NCBI GenBank assembly: GCA_002451435.1
Contig: DKCF01000050.1
Coordinates: 1 to 16,719 of the forward strand
DNA length: 16,719 nucleotides
Origin: Bifidobacterium sp. UBA6881
GTDB lineage: Bacteria > Actinomycetota > Actinomycetes > Actinomycetales > Bifidobacteriaceae
Reading direction: 5' to 3'
In this document: in pieces, positions 6,923 through 14,342 of the stretch
How the letters are laid out: every line of letters starts with the position of its first letter
Position numbering within the stretch: position 1 is the first letter of the stretch
Made by a program: the position numbers and the translations under genes
Notes under the pieces: generated by a model
The model's database searches: none
Seen by the model: the letters and a program-made list of their open reading frames with translations, nothing else
What the model was told of the DNA's origin: nothing

Positions 6923-8143
6923 ATGATGAAGACGATCACGCTCACCCCCGATGCCAATGGCATGGTGGATTGGCCGACATTGAGCAACGACAAGAAATCC
7001 GTGGTGACCATCGGCGCGTTCGATGGCATGCACCAAGGGCATCAGGCGGTGATCCGCCGTGTCGTCGAACTCGCCGGCAAGGAACAGTCGTTCTCCGTGG
7101 TGGTGCTGTTCGATCCACGTCCCGCATTGGTGCACGGCTATGCGGCCGGCCATGATGGGCAGGAGCCGCCCGCCGGCATGGCCGACACGCAGGCGCTGAC
7201 CAGTGTGGACGAGCGTCTGCGCGCCATCAGCGCGCTGGACGTCGATTACACGCTTATCGTGCGGTACACGCTTGCGTTCGCGGCGAAGTCGTATCGTTTC
7301 TTCCTCGGCCAGATGGTCGGCAAGCTCGGCATGCGCACATTGGTGCTCGGCTCCGACGCGGCCATGGGCGCCAAGCGGGAAGGCGATGTGAGGGCCATCC
7401 GGAATCTGGCGCTCGCCACCGGCGTGTTCCAGCTCGACGTGGTGGACGACCTCGGCCCCGGCGAGACCCGCGTGCCCATGAACGCGAAACCGGCCATGCC
7501 CACCGAATACGGCGAGCCGAAGGATCCGCTCGAAGGCGCCACCAAGGCCGAGCGCCGCGCCTGGAGCAAGAAGCACCAGGCCAAGGCCGTGCGCGTGTGG
7601 AGCTCCACGAACGTGCGCTATCTGCTGGGACAGGGGCGCATCAAGGACGCCGACGCCATCCTCGGCCATGCGCATGCGGTGGAAGGCACCGTGGTGCACG
7701 GCGAGGAACGCGGCCGCACCATCGGCTTCCCGACCGCGAACCTCAGTGAAAACGTCCAAGGCTATCTTCCGGTGGACGGCGTGTACGCCGGCTGGATCAT
7801 CGATTTGGGCGAACGGTCCGTGGATGCCGGGCCTCATGCGGACGGCGTCTCCCGGGAATACGATTCGTCATCCATCGACGCGCGGACCGCGGAACATTCC
7901 CCATACCGCTGGCCCGCCGCGATCTCCATCGGCACCAAGCCCACGTTCAACGAGGCCACCGGCCTGCACGAGCGGGTCGTCGAAGCCTACGCGGTCACCG
8001 ATGACTGGCTCGACCTGTATGGCCATGCCGTGCGGGTGGAATTCGCGGGATTCCTGCGTCCTCAGGTCAAATTCGGTTCGGCCGACGAGCTGGTCGCGGA
8101 GTTGAAGCGCAACGTCGAGGAGACGAAGACGCTCACCGCGTGA
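6923..8143 (+). CDS. ribF: Bifunctional riboflavin kinase / FAD synthetase
   Basis: RibF phosphorylates riboflavin to FMN and adenylylates FMN to FAD. The N-terminal nucleotidyltransferase domain shows the GAFDGMHQGH motif at 31-40 and the later SSTNVRYLLGQGRIKDADAILG segment. The C-terminal flavokinase domain shows the VEGTVVHGEERGR start at 253 and GFPTAN at 268-273. AISIGTKPTFN and a conserved ending (VEFAGFLRPQVKF) follow. At 406 residues it is longer than the usual 305-340. The extra length lies in a charged stretch before SSTNVR (about residues 175-230) and another in the kinase domain before AISIGT. ATG codons at 6923 and 6926 both follow AGAAGGA, and either could be used. The gene is 27 nt after truB, probably in the same transcript. 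Confidence 0.95.
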   Translation: MMKTITLTPDANGMVDWPTLSNDKKSVVTIGAFDGMHQGHQAVIRRVVELAGKEQSFSVVVLFDPRPALVHGYAAGHDGQEPPAGMADTQALTSVDERLRAISALDVDYTLIVRYTLAFAAKSYRFFLGQMVGKLGMRTLVLGSDAAMGAKREGDVRAIRNLALATGVFQLDVVDDLGPGETRVPMNAKPAMPTEYGEPKDPLEGATKAERRAWSKKHQAKAVRVWSSTNVRYLLGQGRIKDADAILGHAHAVEGTVVHGEERGRTIGFPTANLSENVQGYLPVDGVYAGWIIDLGERSVDAGPHADGVSREYDSSSIDARTAEHSPYRWPAAISIGTKPTFNEATGLHERVVEAYAVTDDWLDLYGHAVRVEFAGFLRPQVKFGSADELVAELKRNVEETKTLTA

Positions 8144-8152
8144 GCCGAACCA

Positions 8153-9571
8153 TCAACGCAGCAATGCCGCCAGCGCGTCCTGCAACGTGTCCGTCTGCAC
8201 GACGGCAAGCCCCGGAACGGGAACGTTCCTGCGCAGCGTCGGCACGACGGCGGTGGTGAACCCCAGTCGCGCCGCCTCGCGAAGTCGATATTCCAGACGC
8301 GGCACGGGCCGGACCTGCCCCGTCAGGGAGATTTCGCCGATGGCGCATGTCGTGCGCGCGATGGGCTTCGATTTCGCGGCGCTCGCCAGCGCCGCCACAA
8401 TCGCCAGATCGCAGCCGGGCTCGCGCGCCTGGCCTCCGGCGATCGTGGAGATGTACAGGTCGTTCGACAGCAGATTGATGCCGCCATGTCGGTACAGCAC
8501 CGCCACCAGCATGGCGATGCGATTCGAATCGACGCCGTTCGCGGCCCGTCGCGGTGTCGGCAGCACGGATTTGGTGACCAACGACTGCACTTCGATGGGG
8601 AGGCTGCGATGACCGTCCAGCGTGAACGTCACGCAGGTTCCGTCCACGGGGGTGGCGTTGGCCGCGCCTGTGGAAAGGAACAATCCCGAAGGGTCCGTCA
8701 CTTCTTCGATGCCTTCGCCGCTCATGTCGAAGCATCCCACCTCATCGGTCGGTCCGAAGCGGTTCTTCACCGCGCGCAGCATGCGCAGCGCGGTTTCGGC
8801 GTCGCCTTCGAACTGGCAGACCACATCCACGAGATGCTCCAACGTGCGCGGACCCGCAATGGAACCGTCCTTCGTCACATGGCCGACAAGCAGCACCGGA
8901 ATATCCAGCGTCTTGGCGGTGTCGATCAGCGCGCTCGCGACCTCACGCACCTGCGTCGAGCCGCCGGAGATGCCATCCACGTCCTGGGAGACGATGGTCT
9001 GCGCCGAATCGACGATGGCCAGCGACGGCGTGAACCGTTCGATCAGGCCGAGGGCCGTGGCGAGGTCCGTGGTCGCGGCCAGAAGAAGATTCGGTTCGAT
9101 GGCGCCGATGCGGGCGGCGCGCATGCGCACCTGCGCCTGCGACTCCTCCCCGGAGATGTACAGCACGGTGTTCCTTTCGGCATGTGCCGCGCATAGTCTC
9201 GCGACGTTGCCCGCGGTCTCCAGCAGCAGTGTCGATTTGCCGATGCCGGGTTCGCCGGCGACCAGCGTCACCGATCCGGGCACGATGCCGCCGCCCAGCA
9301 CACGGTCGAACTCCGTGAATCCCGTGCTGACGCGGACGGCGCTTTCATCGCCGCCCACCTCGGTGATCGGCTTGGCCACCGAATCCGATACCGTATGCGA
9401 TTGCGTGCGGGACGTGCGTCCCGGCGCCGCGGTGCGCGACGAAGCAGCCGGACGCGCCTCGTGGAATTCCTCGATGGTGCCCCATTGTCCGCATTCGGGG
9501 CAGCGTCCGAGCCATTTCGGCCCGCTCCAGCCGCATTCGGAACATAGAAAATGTGAGGACGTCTTCGCCAT
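8153..9571 (-). CDS. radA: DNA repair protein RadA (Sms)
   Basis: RadA is a RecA-like, hexameric branch-migration helicase-type protein acting in recombinational repair. The 472-residue product has the N-terminal four-cysteine zinc finger (Cys10, Cys13, Cys24, Cys27). It has the Walker A motif GEPGIGKST ending near residue 114, and the RadA-specific KNRFG at 269-273. The C-terminal Lon-protease-like domain is also present. The ATG at 9569-9571 (MAKTSSHFLCSECGW) is the conserved family start. An in-frame TTG at 9599-9601 would add ten residues with no family counterpart. Neither start has a strong Shine-Dalgarno. The stop is 9 nt from the ribF stop, in convergent orientation, with no room for a separate terminator. 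Confidence 0.95.
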   Translation of the reverse strand: MAKTSSHFLCSECGWSGPKWLGRCPECGQWGTIEEFHEARPAASSRTAAPGRTSRTQSHTVSDSVAKPITEVGGDESAVRVSTGFTEFDRVLGGGIVPGSVTLVAGEPGIGKSTLLLETAGNVARLCAAHAERNTVLYISGEESQAQVRMRAARIGAIEPNLLLAATTDLATALGLIERFTPSLAIVDSAQTIVSQDVDGISGGSTQVREVASALIDTAKTLDIPVLLVGHVTKDGSIAGPRTLEHLVDVVCQFEGDAETALRMLRAVKNRFGPTDEVGCFDMSGEGIEEVTDPSGLFLSTGAANATPVDGTCVTFTLDGHRSLPIEVQSLVTKSVLPTPRRAANGVDSNRIAMLVAVLYRHGGINLLSNDLYISTIAGGQAREPGCDLAIVAALASAAKSKPIARTTCAIGEISLTGQVRPVPRLEYRLREAARLGFTTAVVPTLRRNVPVPGLAVVQTDTLQDALAALLR

Positions 9572-9670
9572 ACAGCCGACGATACGGGTGTTTTGGGACA
9601 AACCACGTCCGTGGAATGCGGCCGGACGCGGTTATCGGAGCCGTCGGACGCGTCTCATGGATGTGAAACA

Positions 9671-10306
9671 ATGACAAACATGTCTGATACGCAAAATTCC
9701 TCTTCTCATGGCAAACTCGTCGTGGCCGTCGTGGCCGCGGCTTTGGTGATTGTGCTCGCGTTGGTGTCCGCGTTCATTTGGCCCGGCTGGGCGCTGAACA
9801 AGGATTCCGCTTCGCAGCAGACCGCGCAGGGGACTTCGCAGGGCGCTTCGAAGACCACCGAATCGTCCAAGCCGACCATCAATGCCACGCCATTGCCTGA
9901 CGACGCGAGCGAATTGCTGAAGGCCATGCCGGATTCCGTGCTGAATTTCGCGCGTACGAAGGCCAGCGCATCCGCGTCGTGGTCCGCCGCGTCGCCGGTG
10001 GAGGAGTACACGCTTACGTATTCCACGGGCAAAAGCGATCAGGACGTCACCCTGGTGGTCGCCCAGTGGTCGGAAAAGGACGATGCGAAGGACCAGTATG
10101 ACTCGCTTACCGGCGACATGTCGGGCAAGGAGCTGGGCAGCGGCAACGTGAAGGTCTCCGGCACCGCCACCGGCGCGTACACCGTCAAAACCGACTCGGA
10201 TGACGAGAACAAGGCGATCGCCGTCTGGCAGAACGACACCGTGGTGTTCCAGGCGACCGGGGCCAAGGAATCCGTGCAGCGTTTCTACCAGCAGTTCCCG
10301 CTGTGA
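9671..10306 (+). CDS. Membrane-anchored extracytoplasmic protein, unknown function
   Basis: The 211-residue product has a short cytoplasmic N-terminus and one hydrophobic segment at about residues 15-37 (an uncleaved anchor or signal anchor). A Ser/Thr/Gln-rich linker to about residue 75 follows, then a compact outer domain. The outer domain has alternating strands (VEEYTLTYSTG, DVTLVVAQWS, AYTVKTD, KAIAVWQNDTVVFQATG) and a final helix. I recognise no catalytic residues and no named family. The ATG at 9671 is chosen, with a weak GGATG at 9659-9663; an ATG three codons later at 9680 is also possible. The open frame extends to 9593 but that part overlaps the radA start and has no ribosome-binding site. 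It is divergent from radA. Confidence 0.8.
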   Translation: MTNMSDTQNSSSHGKLVVAVVAAALVIVLALVSAFIWPGWALNKDSASQQTAQGTSQGASKTTESSKPTINATPLPDDASELLKAMPDSVLNFARTKASASASWSAASPVEEYTLTYSTGKSDQDVTLVVAQWSEKDDAKDQYDSLTGDMSGKELGSGNVKVSGTATGAYTVKTDSDDENKAIAVWQNDTVVFQATGAKESVQRFYQQFPL

Positions 10307-10420
10307 GGACCGACGGCGGATTGCTGAGGCATCCGTGGAAAACATCCGCGGAAAGCGGGATGAGAATGCGGTATTTCCACCATATGAGTATGGTCGGGTG
10401 CGTTCGTCCCCGAAACGGTG

Positions 10421-10426
10421 TAGTAT
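10421..10426 (+). promoter_or_regulatory. Candidate -10 element for the bS22 gene
   Basis: TAGTAT fits the actinobacterial TANNNT pattern and would give a 5' leader of about 45 nt before the ATG at 10477. The sequence at the -35 position (GTGCGT with 17-bp spacing) is weak. A short inverted repeat (CATCCGC/GCGGGATG, one bulge, 10343-10362) further upstream could end the preceding gene, but it has no T-tract. Confidence 0.3.
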
Positions 10427-10476
10427 TGGGCAAGTTGCAAACTTTTACCCTTTGAATTCAAGGAACGGAGGCTGAG

Positions 10477-10566
10477 ATGGGCTCGGTCATCAAGAAGCGC
10501 CGCAAGCGCATGAGCAAGAAGAAGCACCGCAAACTGCTTCGTAAGACTCGCCACCAGCGCAAGTAG
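10477..10566 (+). CDS. Small ribosomal subunit protein bS22 (AURKAIP1/COX24-like)
   Basis: This gene of 29 codons encodes MGSVIKKRRKRMSKKKHRK followed by LLRKTRHQRK. About two thirds of the residues are Lys, Arg or His. The sequence is nearly the same as the start of the mycobacterial protein found in 30S cryo-EM structures and named bS22, where it sits near the decoding centre. The family is also described as the AURKAIP1/COX24 domain, after the mitochondrial mS38-type proteins. The gene has a near-perfect ribosome-binding site (CGGAGG at 10466-10471, 5 nt spacing), a clean stop and a strong terminator 31 nt later. It is easily missed because it is so short. The assignment is from the recalled family sequence. 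Confidence 0.93.
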   Translation: MGSVIKKRRKRMSKKKHRKLLRKTRHQRK

Positions 10567-10597
10567 TCTTCAGACGCGGTTGAAGCGTCAACTAAAC

Positions 10598-10632
10598 AAA
10601 ATCCCGCATTCCTTTCGGAACGCGGGATTTTT
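10598..10632 (+). terminator. Bidirectional intrinsic terminator between bS22 and rpiA
   Basis: AAAATCCCGC (10598-10607) pairs with GCGGGATTTT (10622-10631). One mismatch follows, then a TTCC/GGAA inner stem capped by TTTC. Five Ts (10628-10632) follow on the plus strand. On the minus strand the A-rich stretch 10591-10601 supplies a U-rich tail. It therefore serves both the bS22 gene and rpiA, which converge here. Confidence 0.92.
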
Positions 10633-10652
10633 GCTATCGGAATCGATGGAAG

Positions 10653-11351
10653 TCACTTGTTGGAGTTCGTCATGACGCGCGGTCCGTTCGGATCGCCGAC
10701 GATCACCTGGTCGACCATGTGCAGGAAGAGGCCGTGCTCCACCACGCCGACCGTGGTGATCAGGTCCTGCGCCAGATCTTCGGGATGGTCGATGCGTTCG
10801 AGATGCAGATCCACGATGTAGTTGTTCTCGTCGGTGCGCACCGGCTTGCCCTCCGCATCGAGACGCAGCGTCGGCTTGTATCCCCGGGCTTCGAACTTCT
10901 GGATGACGTGGCCGGAGCCGAACGGAATGACCTCCACCGGAAGCGGGAACCTGCCGATGGTGTCGACGACCTTGGATTCGTCCACGATCCACACGATCTT
11001 GTCGGAGTTGGTCGCCACGATCTTCTCCCACAGCAGGGCCGCGCCGCCGCCCTTGATGCCGTTGAAGTTCTTGTCCACCTCGTCGGCGCCGTCGATGGTC
11101 ACGTCGATATGGTCGACATCGTCGATGTTCACGATTTTGATGCCATAGCTTTCGGCCTGCTCCTGCGTGCGGCGGGATGTGGTGACGCCGGTGAACCGGA
11201 GTCCTTCCTCCTGCGTGCGGCGTCCGAGCTCATCGACCAGGAAACGCACCGTCGAGCCGGTGCCCAGTCCGGCGACCATACCGTTGTGAATGATGCGCGC
11301 TGCCTCGACGCCCGCGGCCTTCTTCAAAGCATCCTGCTGTGCCTTATCCAT
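10653..11351 (-). CDS. rpiA: Ribose-5-phosphate isomerase A
   Basis: RpiA interconverts ribose-5-phosphate and ribulose-5-phosphate. In bifidobacteria this feeds the pentose part of the fructose-6-phosphate phosphoketolase (bifid) pathway and nucleotide synthesis. The 232 residues are the usual length. Visible motifs are GLGTGST (28-34), DGADE (87-91, catalytic-site aspartates) and KGGGAALLWEKIVA (100-113) with the conserved catalytic Glu109 and Lys100. VDESK is also present. Trp108 stands where many homologues have Arg (LxREK), at a variable position. AAAGGAGG at 11355-11362 lies just before the ATG. A possible promoter lies near 11387-11417 (TACCAT and GGACAA read on the plus strand as ATGGTA and GGACAA, 19-bp spacer), but it is weak. 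The gene converges on bS22 and shares its terminator. Confidence 0.96.
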   Translation of the reverse strand: MDKAQQDALKKAAGVEAARIIHNGMVAGLGTGSTVRFLVDELGRRTQEEGLRFTGVTTSRRTQEQAESYGIKIVNIDDVDHIDVTIDGADEVDKNFNGIKGGGAALLWEKIVATNSDKIVWIVDESKVVDTIGRFPLPVEVIPFGSGHVIQKFEARGYKPTLRLDAEGKPVRTDENNYIVDLHLERIDHPEDLAQDLITTVGVVEHGLFLHMVDQVIVGDPNGPRVMTNSNK

Positions 11352-11464
11352 AATCCTCCTTTGATATGGGATGAAGCCTTACTTCCATGGTATCGGATAT
11401 GTCGAATTTTCGGACAATTTTCACCAAAAAAGTTGCAGAATTGAACATTCGGTTACATAAGGCG

Positions 11465-11494
11465 ATTGGGGATCGATGGATATCAATCCCCAAT
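11465..11494 (-). terminator. Hairpin downstream of rnhA
   Basis: ATTGGGGAT (11465-11473) and ATCCCCAAT (11486-11494) form a perfect 9-bp stem with a 12-nt loop. It sits 61 nt past the leftward rnhA stop and upstream of rpiA, where a terminator for rnhA would be expected. The minus-strand sequence that follows (CGCCTTATG) is not a proper U-tract, so terminator function is only likely, not shown. Confidence 0.5.
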
Positions 11495-11495
11495 G

Positions 11496-11516
11496 TGTTT
11501 CACGATATGTTTCACG
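11496..11516. repeat. Tandem TGTTTCACG pair, 12-bp period
   Basis: TGTTTCACG occurs at 11496-11504 and 11508-11516, separated by ATA. It lies between the rnhA stop and the hairpin. Spacing of about one helical turn puts both copies on the same DNA face, as in some operators, but no regulator is identified. Direct repeats with a similar core (GTGTTTCRTG) occur upstream of the LytTR response regulator at 15238-15270. Confidence 0.45.
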
Positions 11517-11555
11517 GATTGGTGGCGTGGGCGTCTCCGCTTTGGATTGGCTGGG

Positions 11556-12872
11556 TCAGCTGTGTTTGACGGCGAACGGCGCCTCGTCCAAGACCAGGGT
11601 GCCGTCTCCCAGCACGTATCCCTCCACGGCGATGTAACCGCGGATAAGCCGCGGCTTGCCGTCGAACGTCGGACTTGAATCCGGCGGCGGGGAGAAACGG
11701 ACCATGCCCGACACCGACAGGCCCGAAGGACTGGGGCGGTGGGGGAGTTTGGGAAGATCGGCCAGCTGCGCCCTGGCCTCGGCCGATGGCATGTTCGAAT
11801 TCGTGGACGTATTGCCCGTCGTGACGCCGCTGCCGGACACGCTGCCCGTCGCGGAATGATCGGTCGTGGATTCATCGTCCGCCGTGGCGTCGCCGTCCAT
11901 TGCGGTGCCGCCGGATGCGCCCGCATCCGTGGTCGGGTCGTTCGCAGTCGCGTCGGCGGATACGGGAGCGGTGCTGCCGGAACCGCCGACATGCGCCGTT
12001 TCCGTGGGCTGTTGCTTGCCGGCATTGCCGATGGACTCAGTGGACTCCTTGCCCGCGTTTCCGCCATTGTCGGCATCGTCGCGCGACGACGATTCTCCGG
12101 AGTCCTCGGAAGCGTCGTCGCGGGGGAAGTAGTCGTGTTTGATCAGCATCTTCGCGTAGGATTCGTGCGGCGCATGCGTCGCGATCACCGTGGTCCGGTC
12201 ATCGTCCTGCGTCTCGACGGCCATGGTCCGTTGTTCGTCCTGCGAAGCGGAAGCGCCTTGGCCGCGGCCCATATGGTATTCGGCCGGCGTGATGGCGCCG
12301 TCGAGCAGCATGCGCGCGTCCTCGGGTACGTCGGTGCCACGTGAGTATTCGGAAGCCAGCAGTGACTTCCATCCTTCGAGCGGCAGATACCCCTCACAGA
12401 CCTTCGAACGGCAGTTTCCGGCATAGGTGCGGGCCAGGTCGTCCACCTTTTCGTTGCCGGCATTGCCCGCATGACCCTTGACCCAGACGAATTTCACCGG
12501 TCCGGGGCGTTTCGCGATCTCCTCATCGATGGCGCGGATCACATCGGCGTTCTTCACCGGCTTCTTCTGCGAATTCCTCCAGCCGTTTCTCTTCCAGCCC
12601 TTCACCCACGTGGTCGAGCAGTTGATCGCGTATTGGGAATCCGTTTCGATGGTCAACGGCTCCGAACCGGGGTGCGCGCGCAGCGCCTCCAGCACGGCGC
12701 ACAGCTCGCCGATCTGGTTGGTGCCGTTCGTGGCTCCGCCCGCGTCGCAGTCCCCATCATGTTCATGCCCTGGTTTTCCGCCTGCCGCCGGCTCGTGGTC
12801 GGCCCAGGCCCAGCCCATCGGGCCGTTCGGATTGCCCAGCGCGGAGCCGTCTGTAGAAACCGTAATCGTCAT
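11556..12872 (-). CDS. rnhA: Ribonuclease HI with long C-terminal extension
   Basis: RNase HI cuts the RNA strand of RNA-DNA hybrids (R-loops, primers). The catalytic domain spans about residues 1-150 of 438. It has Asp8 (STDGSALGNPNG), Glu56 (NQIGELCAVLEAL), Asp78 (IETDSQYAI), His134 (VKGHAGNAGNEKVDDLA) and Asp144. The His-to-Asp spacing of ten matches Escherichia coli His124/Asp134. An Asp/His/Gly-rich insert lies at about 27-50. After the domain there is a conserved-looking region (about 155-250, with YLPLEGWKSLLASEY and ITPAEYHMG), then a low-complexity Ser/Thr/Asp/Gly/Ala linker (about 251-361). A compact end follows (about 385-438, RLIRGYIAVEGYVLGDGTLVLDEAPF). Typical RNase HI is about 155 residues. 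The ATG at 12870-12872 places Asp8 correctly; the frame stays open upstream without family sequence. The ribosome-binding site is weak (AGAAAG). Confidence 0.92.
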   Translation of the reverse strand: MTITVSTDGSALGNPNGPMGWAWADHEPAAGGKPGHEHDGDCDAGGATNGTNQIGELCAVLEALRAHPGSEPLTIETDSQYAINCSTTWVKGWKRNGWRNSQKKPVKNADVIRAIDEEIAKRPGPVKFVWVKGHAGNAGNEKVDDLARTYAGNCRSKVCEGYLPLEGWKSLLASEYSRGTDVPEDARMLLDGAITPAEYHMGRGQGASASQDEQRTMAVETQDDDRTTVIATHAPHESYAKMLIKHDYFPRDDASEDSGESSSRDDADNGGNAGKESTESIGNAGKQQPTETAHVGGSGSTAPVSADATANDPTTDAGASGGTAMDGDATADDESTTDHSATGSVSGSGVTTGNTSTNSNMPSAEARAQLADLPKLPHRPSPSGLSVSGMVRFSPPPDSSPTFDGKPRLIRGYIAVEGYVLGDGTLVLDEAPFAVKHS

Positions 12873-12982
12873 GCTTTCTACCCTACGAAAGCCGTGCGAC
12901 GCTGAATCGGCGCGCGGACGGTATCGTGAACGGGCACGGAGACCGATGGTCGCCGGGTGACGGGCTTGGCTGCGGTGGCCCG

Positions 12983-14338
12983 TCAATCGGGCAGGCACAA
13001 CATGACCGAGGCGCGGAACGTATCGCCGTCGTAATCGAATGCGGCAGTGCCATGATGGCGTTCGGCGGTCTCCCGTATGGTCGCGGTGCCCAGTCCGTTG
13101 CCGCTGTGCTTGGTGGAGGCGAACGCGTCGTCCACCTGTGTGACGGAGGAATCGTAGGAATTGTCGACCACGATGAACAGCGATGCCGGAGGACCGTCGT
13201 GGTACCGTATGCGCGCCTTGAGCGAACGTGGTCCCTCCTGCTGTCTGGAGATCGCCTCGCAGGCGTTCTCCAGCAGATTGCCGACCAGCGAACACAGTTC
13301 CGCGTTGTTGATCGCGATGTATTGCGGAACGGAGGCCTTGACGTCCACGTCGGCGCCTTTGTGTCGGATCCAATCGCAGTAATAGACCAGCACCGCGTTC
13401 AGCGCGGCATGGTCGCAGTACTGCATCGGCGCCGGGTCGAGCAGTGGATGCTCCGCCATCTGCCCAAGATAATCGCGTATGCCGTCCATGTCGTCGGCCG
13501 CGGCCAACGCCTGCAATGTCTGGATATGATGCCGCACGTTGTGCTTGATGGCCCGCGCCTCGTGGATGCGTTCGTTCATATGCTGCAACTGCAGGGTCTG
13601 CACATCCGCGTAATGCTCTTTGCGGCTGGCGAGCAGCAGCCGCTCGGACTGCCGGATCATATACCAGATGAGGGCGTATGCCAACGCCATGAAACAGGAA
13701 TAGGCGATGTCGATCGTGAAGGCGATGCCGAGCATGCGGTTCATCAGCAGCGTATCGTTGTCGACGGGCAGGCACCATACGGCTATCGCGGCGGAAATGA
13801 ACGGAAACAGCCAGATGAAGTTCCAGAATCTCCCATCGACCGCCGGTGAACCGAACGTTTTCGGTATCGAGACATGCAGCGGATGCCATAGCGAAACCGG
13901 TACGATGATGTCCATCAGCAGCAACGCGGTCCAACCCGGCCAGCCCACCCGCTGGTCGGTGGAACGCGCGCCGAGCGCGGCGACGTCGGTGAGCAGCGCC
14001 AGATAGTACACGGCCGCGACGATGTACGCGGCGGTAGAGACGACGATCAGCACCTGCGGCAGCGGAAGGTCGCTGATTCTGCCCAATATGGCGGCGATGA
14101 TGACGGCGGTCGGCAGCACCGTCCACGTCGATGCCAGGCCGGTGCAATGGCAGAAGACGCCGCACGACACGAACCAGACCAGGCCCACGGCGGCCAGCAG
14201 CGCGCTTTTGCGGTGGGGATTCGGCATATGGTCCCAGGCCATGATCAGGCACAGCAGCAGCCCCATCAAGGCGTTGATCTGCTCCGCGATGGCGAAGAAC
14301 AGATCCGATGGATGGGTGGACGCGATGAATTCGATCAT
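12983..14338 (-). CDS. AgrC-type sensor histidine kinase
   Basis: The 451-residue membrane kinase has six or seven hydrophobic segments in its first half (about residues 23-38, 46-66, 74-86, 94-117, 136-151, 173-190, 203-228) and a cytoplasmic GHKL catalytic region. The phosphoacceptor is probably His266 in AIKHNVRHHIQTLQ. The N-box is NLLENACEA (Asn354, Asn358) and the G-box is SGNGLGTATI (412-421). This layout (polytopic sensor, H-box of the RHD/KHN type, short GHKL domain) is that of the HPK10 family, whose best known member is the peptide-sensing AgrC. The ATG at 14336-14338 lies 4 nt after the response regulator stop, so the two are co-transcribed and probably translationally coupled. 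Its signal is unknown; I see no peptide-pheromone or export gene beside it. Confidence 0.88.
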   Translation of the reverse strand: MIEFIASTHPSDLFFAIAEQINALMGLLLCLIMAWDHMPNPHRKSALLAAVGLVWFVSCGVFCHCTGLASTWTVLPTAVIIAAILGRISDLPLPQVLIVVSTAAYIVAAVYYLALLTDVAALGARSTDQRVGWPGWTALLLMDIIVPVSLWHPLHVSIPKTFGSPAVDGRFWNFIWLFPFISAAIAVWCLPVDNDTLLMNRMLGIAFTIDIAYSCFMALAYALIWYMIRQSERLLLASRKEHYADVQTLQLQHMNERIHEARAIKHNVRHHIQTLQALAAADDMDGIRDYLGQMAEHPLLDPAPMQYCDHAALNAVLVYYCDWIRHKGADVDVKASVPQYIAINNAELCSLVGNLLENACEAISRQQEGPRSLKARIRYHDGPPASLFIVVDNSYDSSVTQVDDAFASTKHSGNGLGTATIRETAERHHGTAAFDYDGDTFRASVMLCLPD

Positions 14339-14342
14339 CGGA

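Noticed and set aside
6131..7837. A 568-codon minus-strand frame across truB and ribF
   Set aside because: This is a shadow of truB and ribF, with no ribosome-binding site and no recognisable domain.
9599..9601. TTG start giving a ten-residue longer RadA
   Set aside because: The added residues have no family counterpart and the TTG has no Shine-Dalgarno; the ATG at 9571 gives the conserved N-terminus.
11387..11569. A 60-codon plus-strand frame in the AT-richer rpiA-rnhA gap
   Set aside because: There is no Shine-Dalgarno, it overlaps the hairpin and repeats, and it runs against the leftward genes; I see no family signal.
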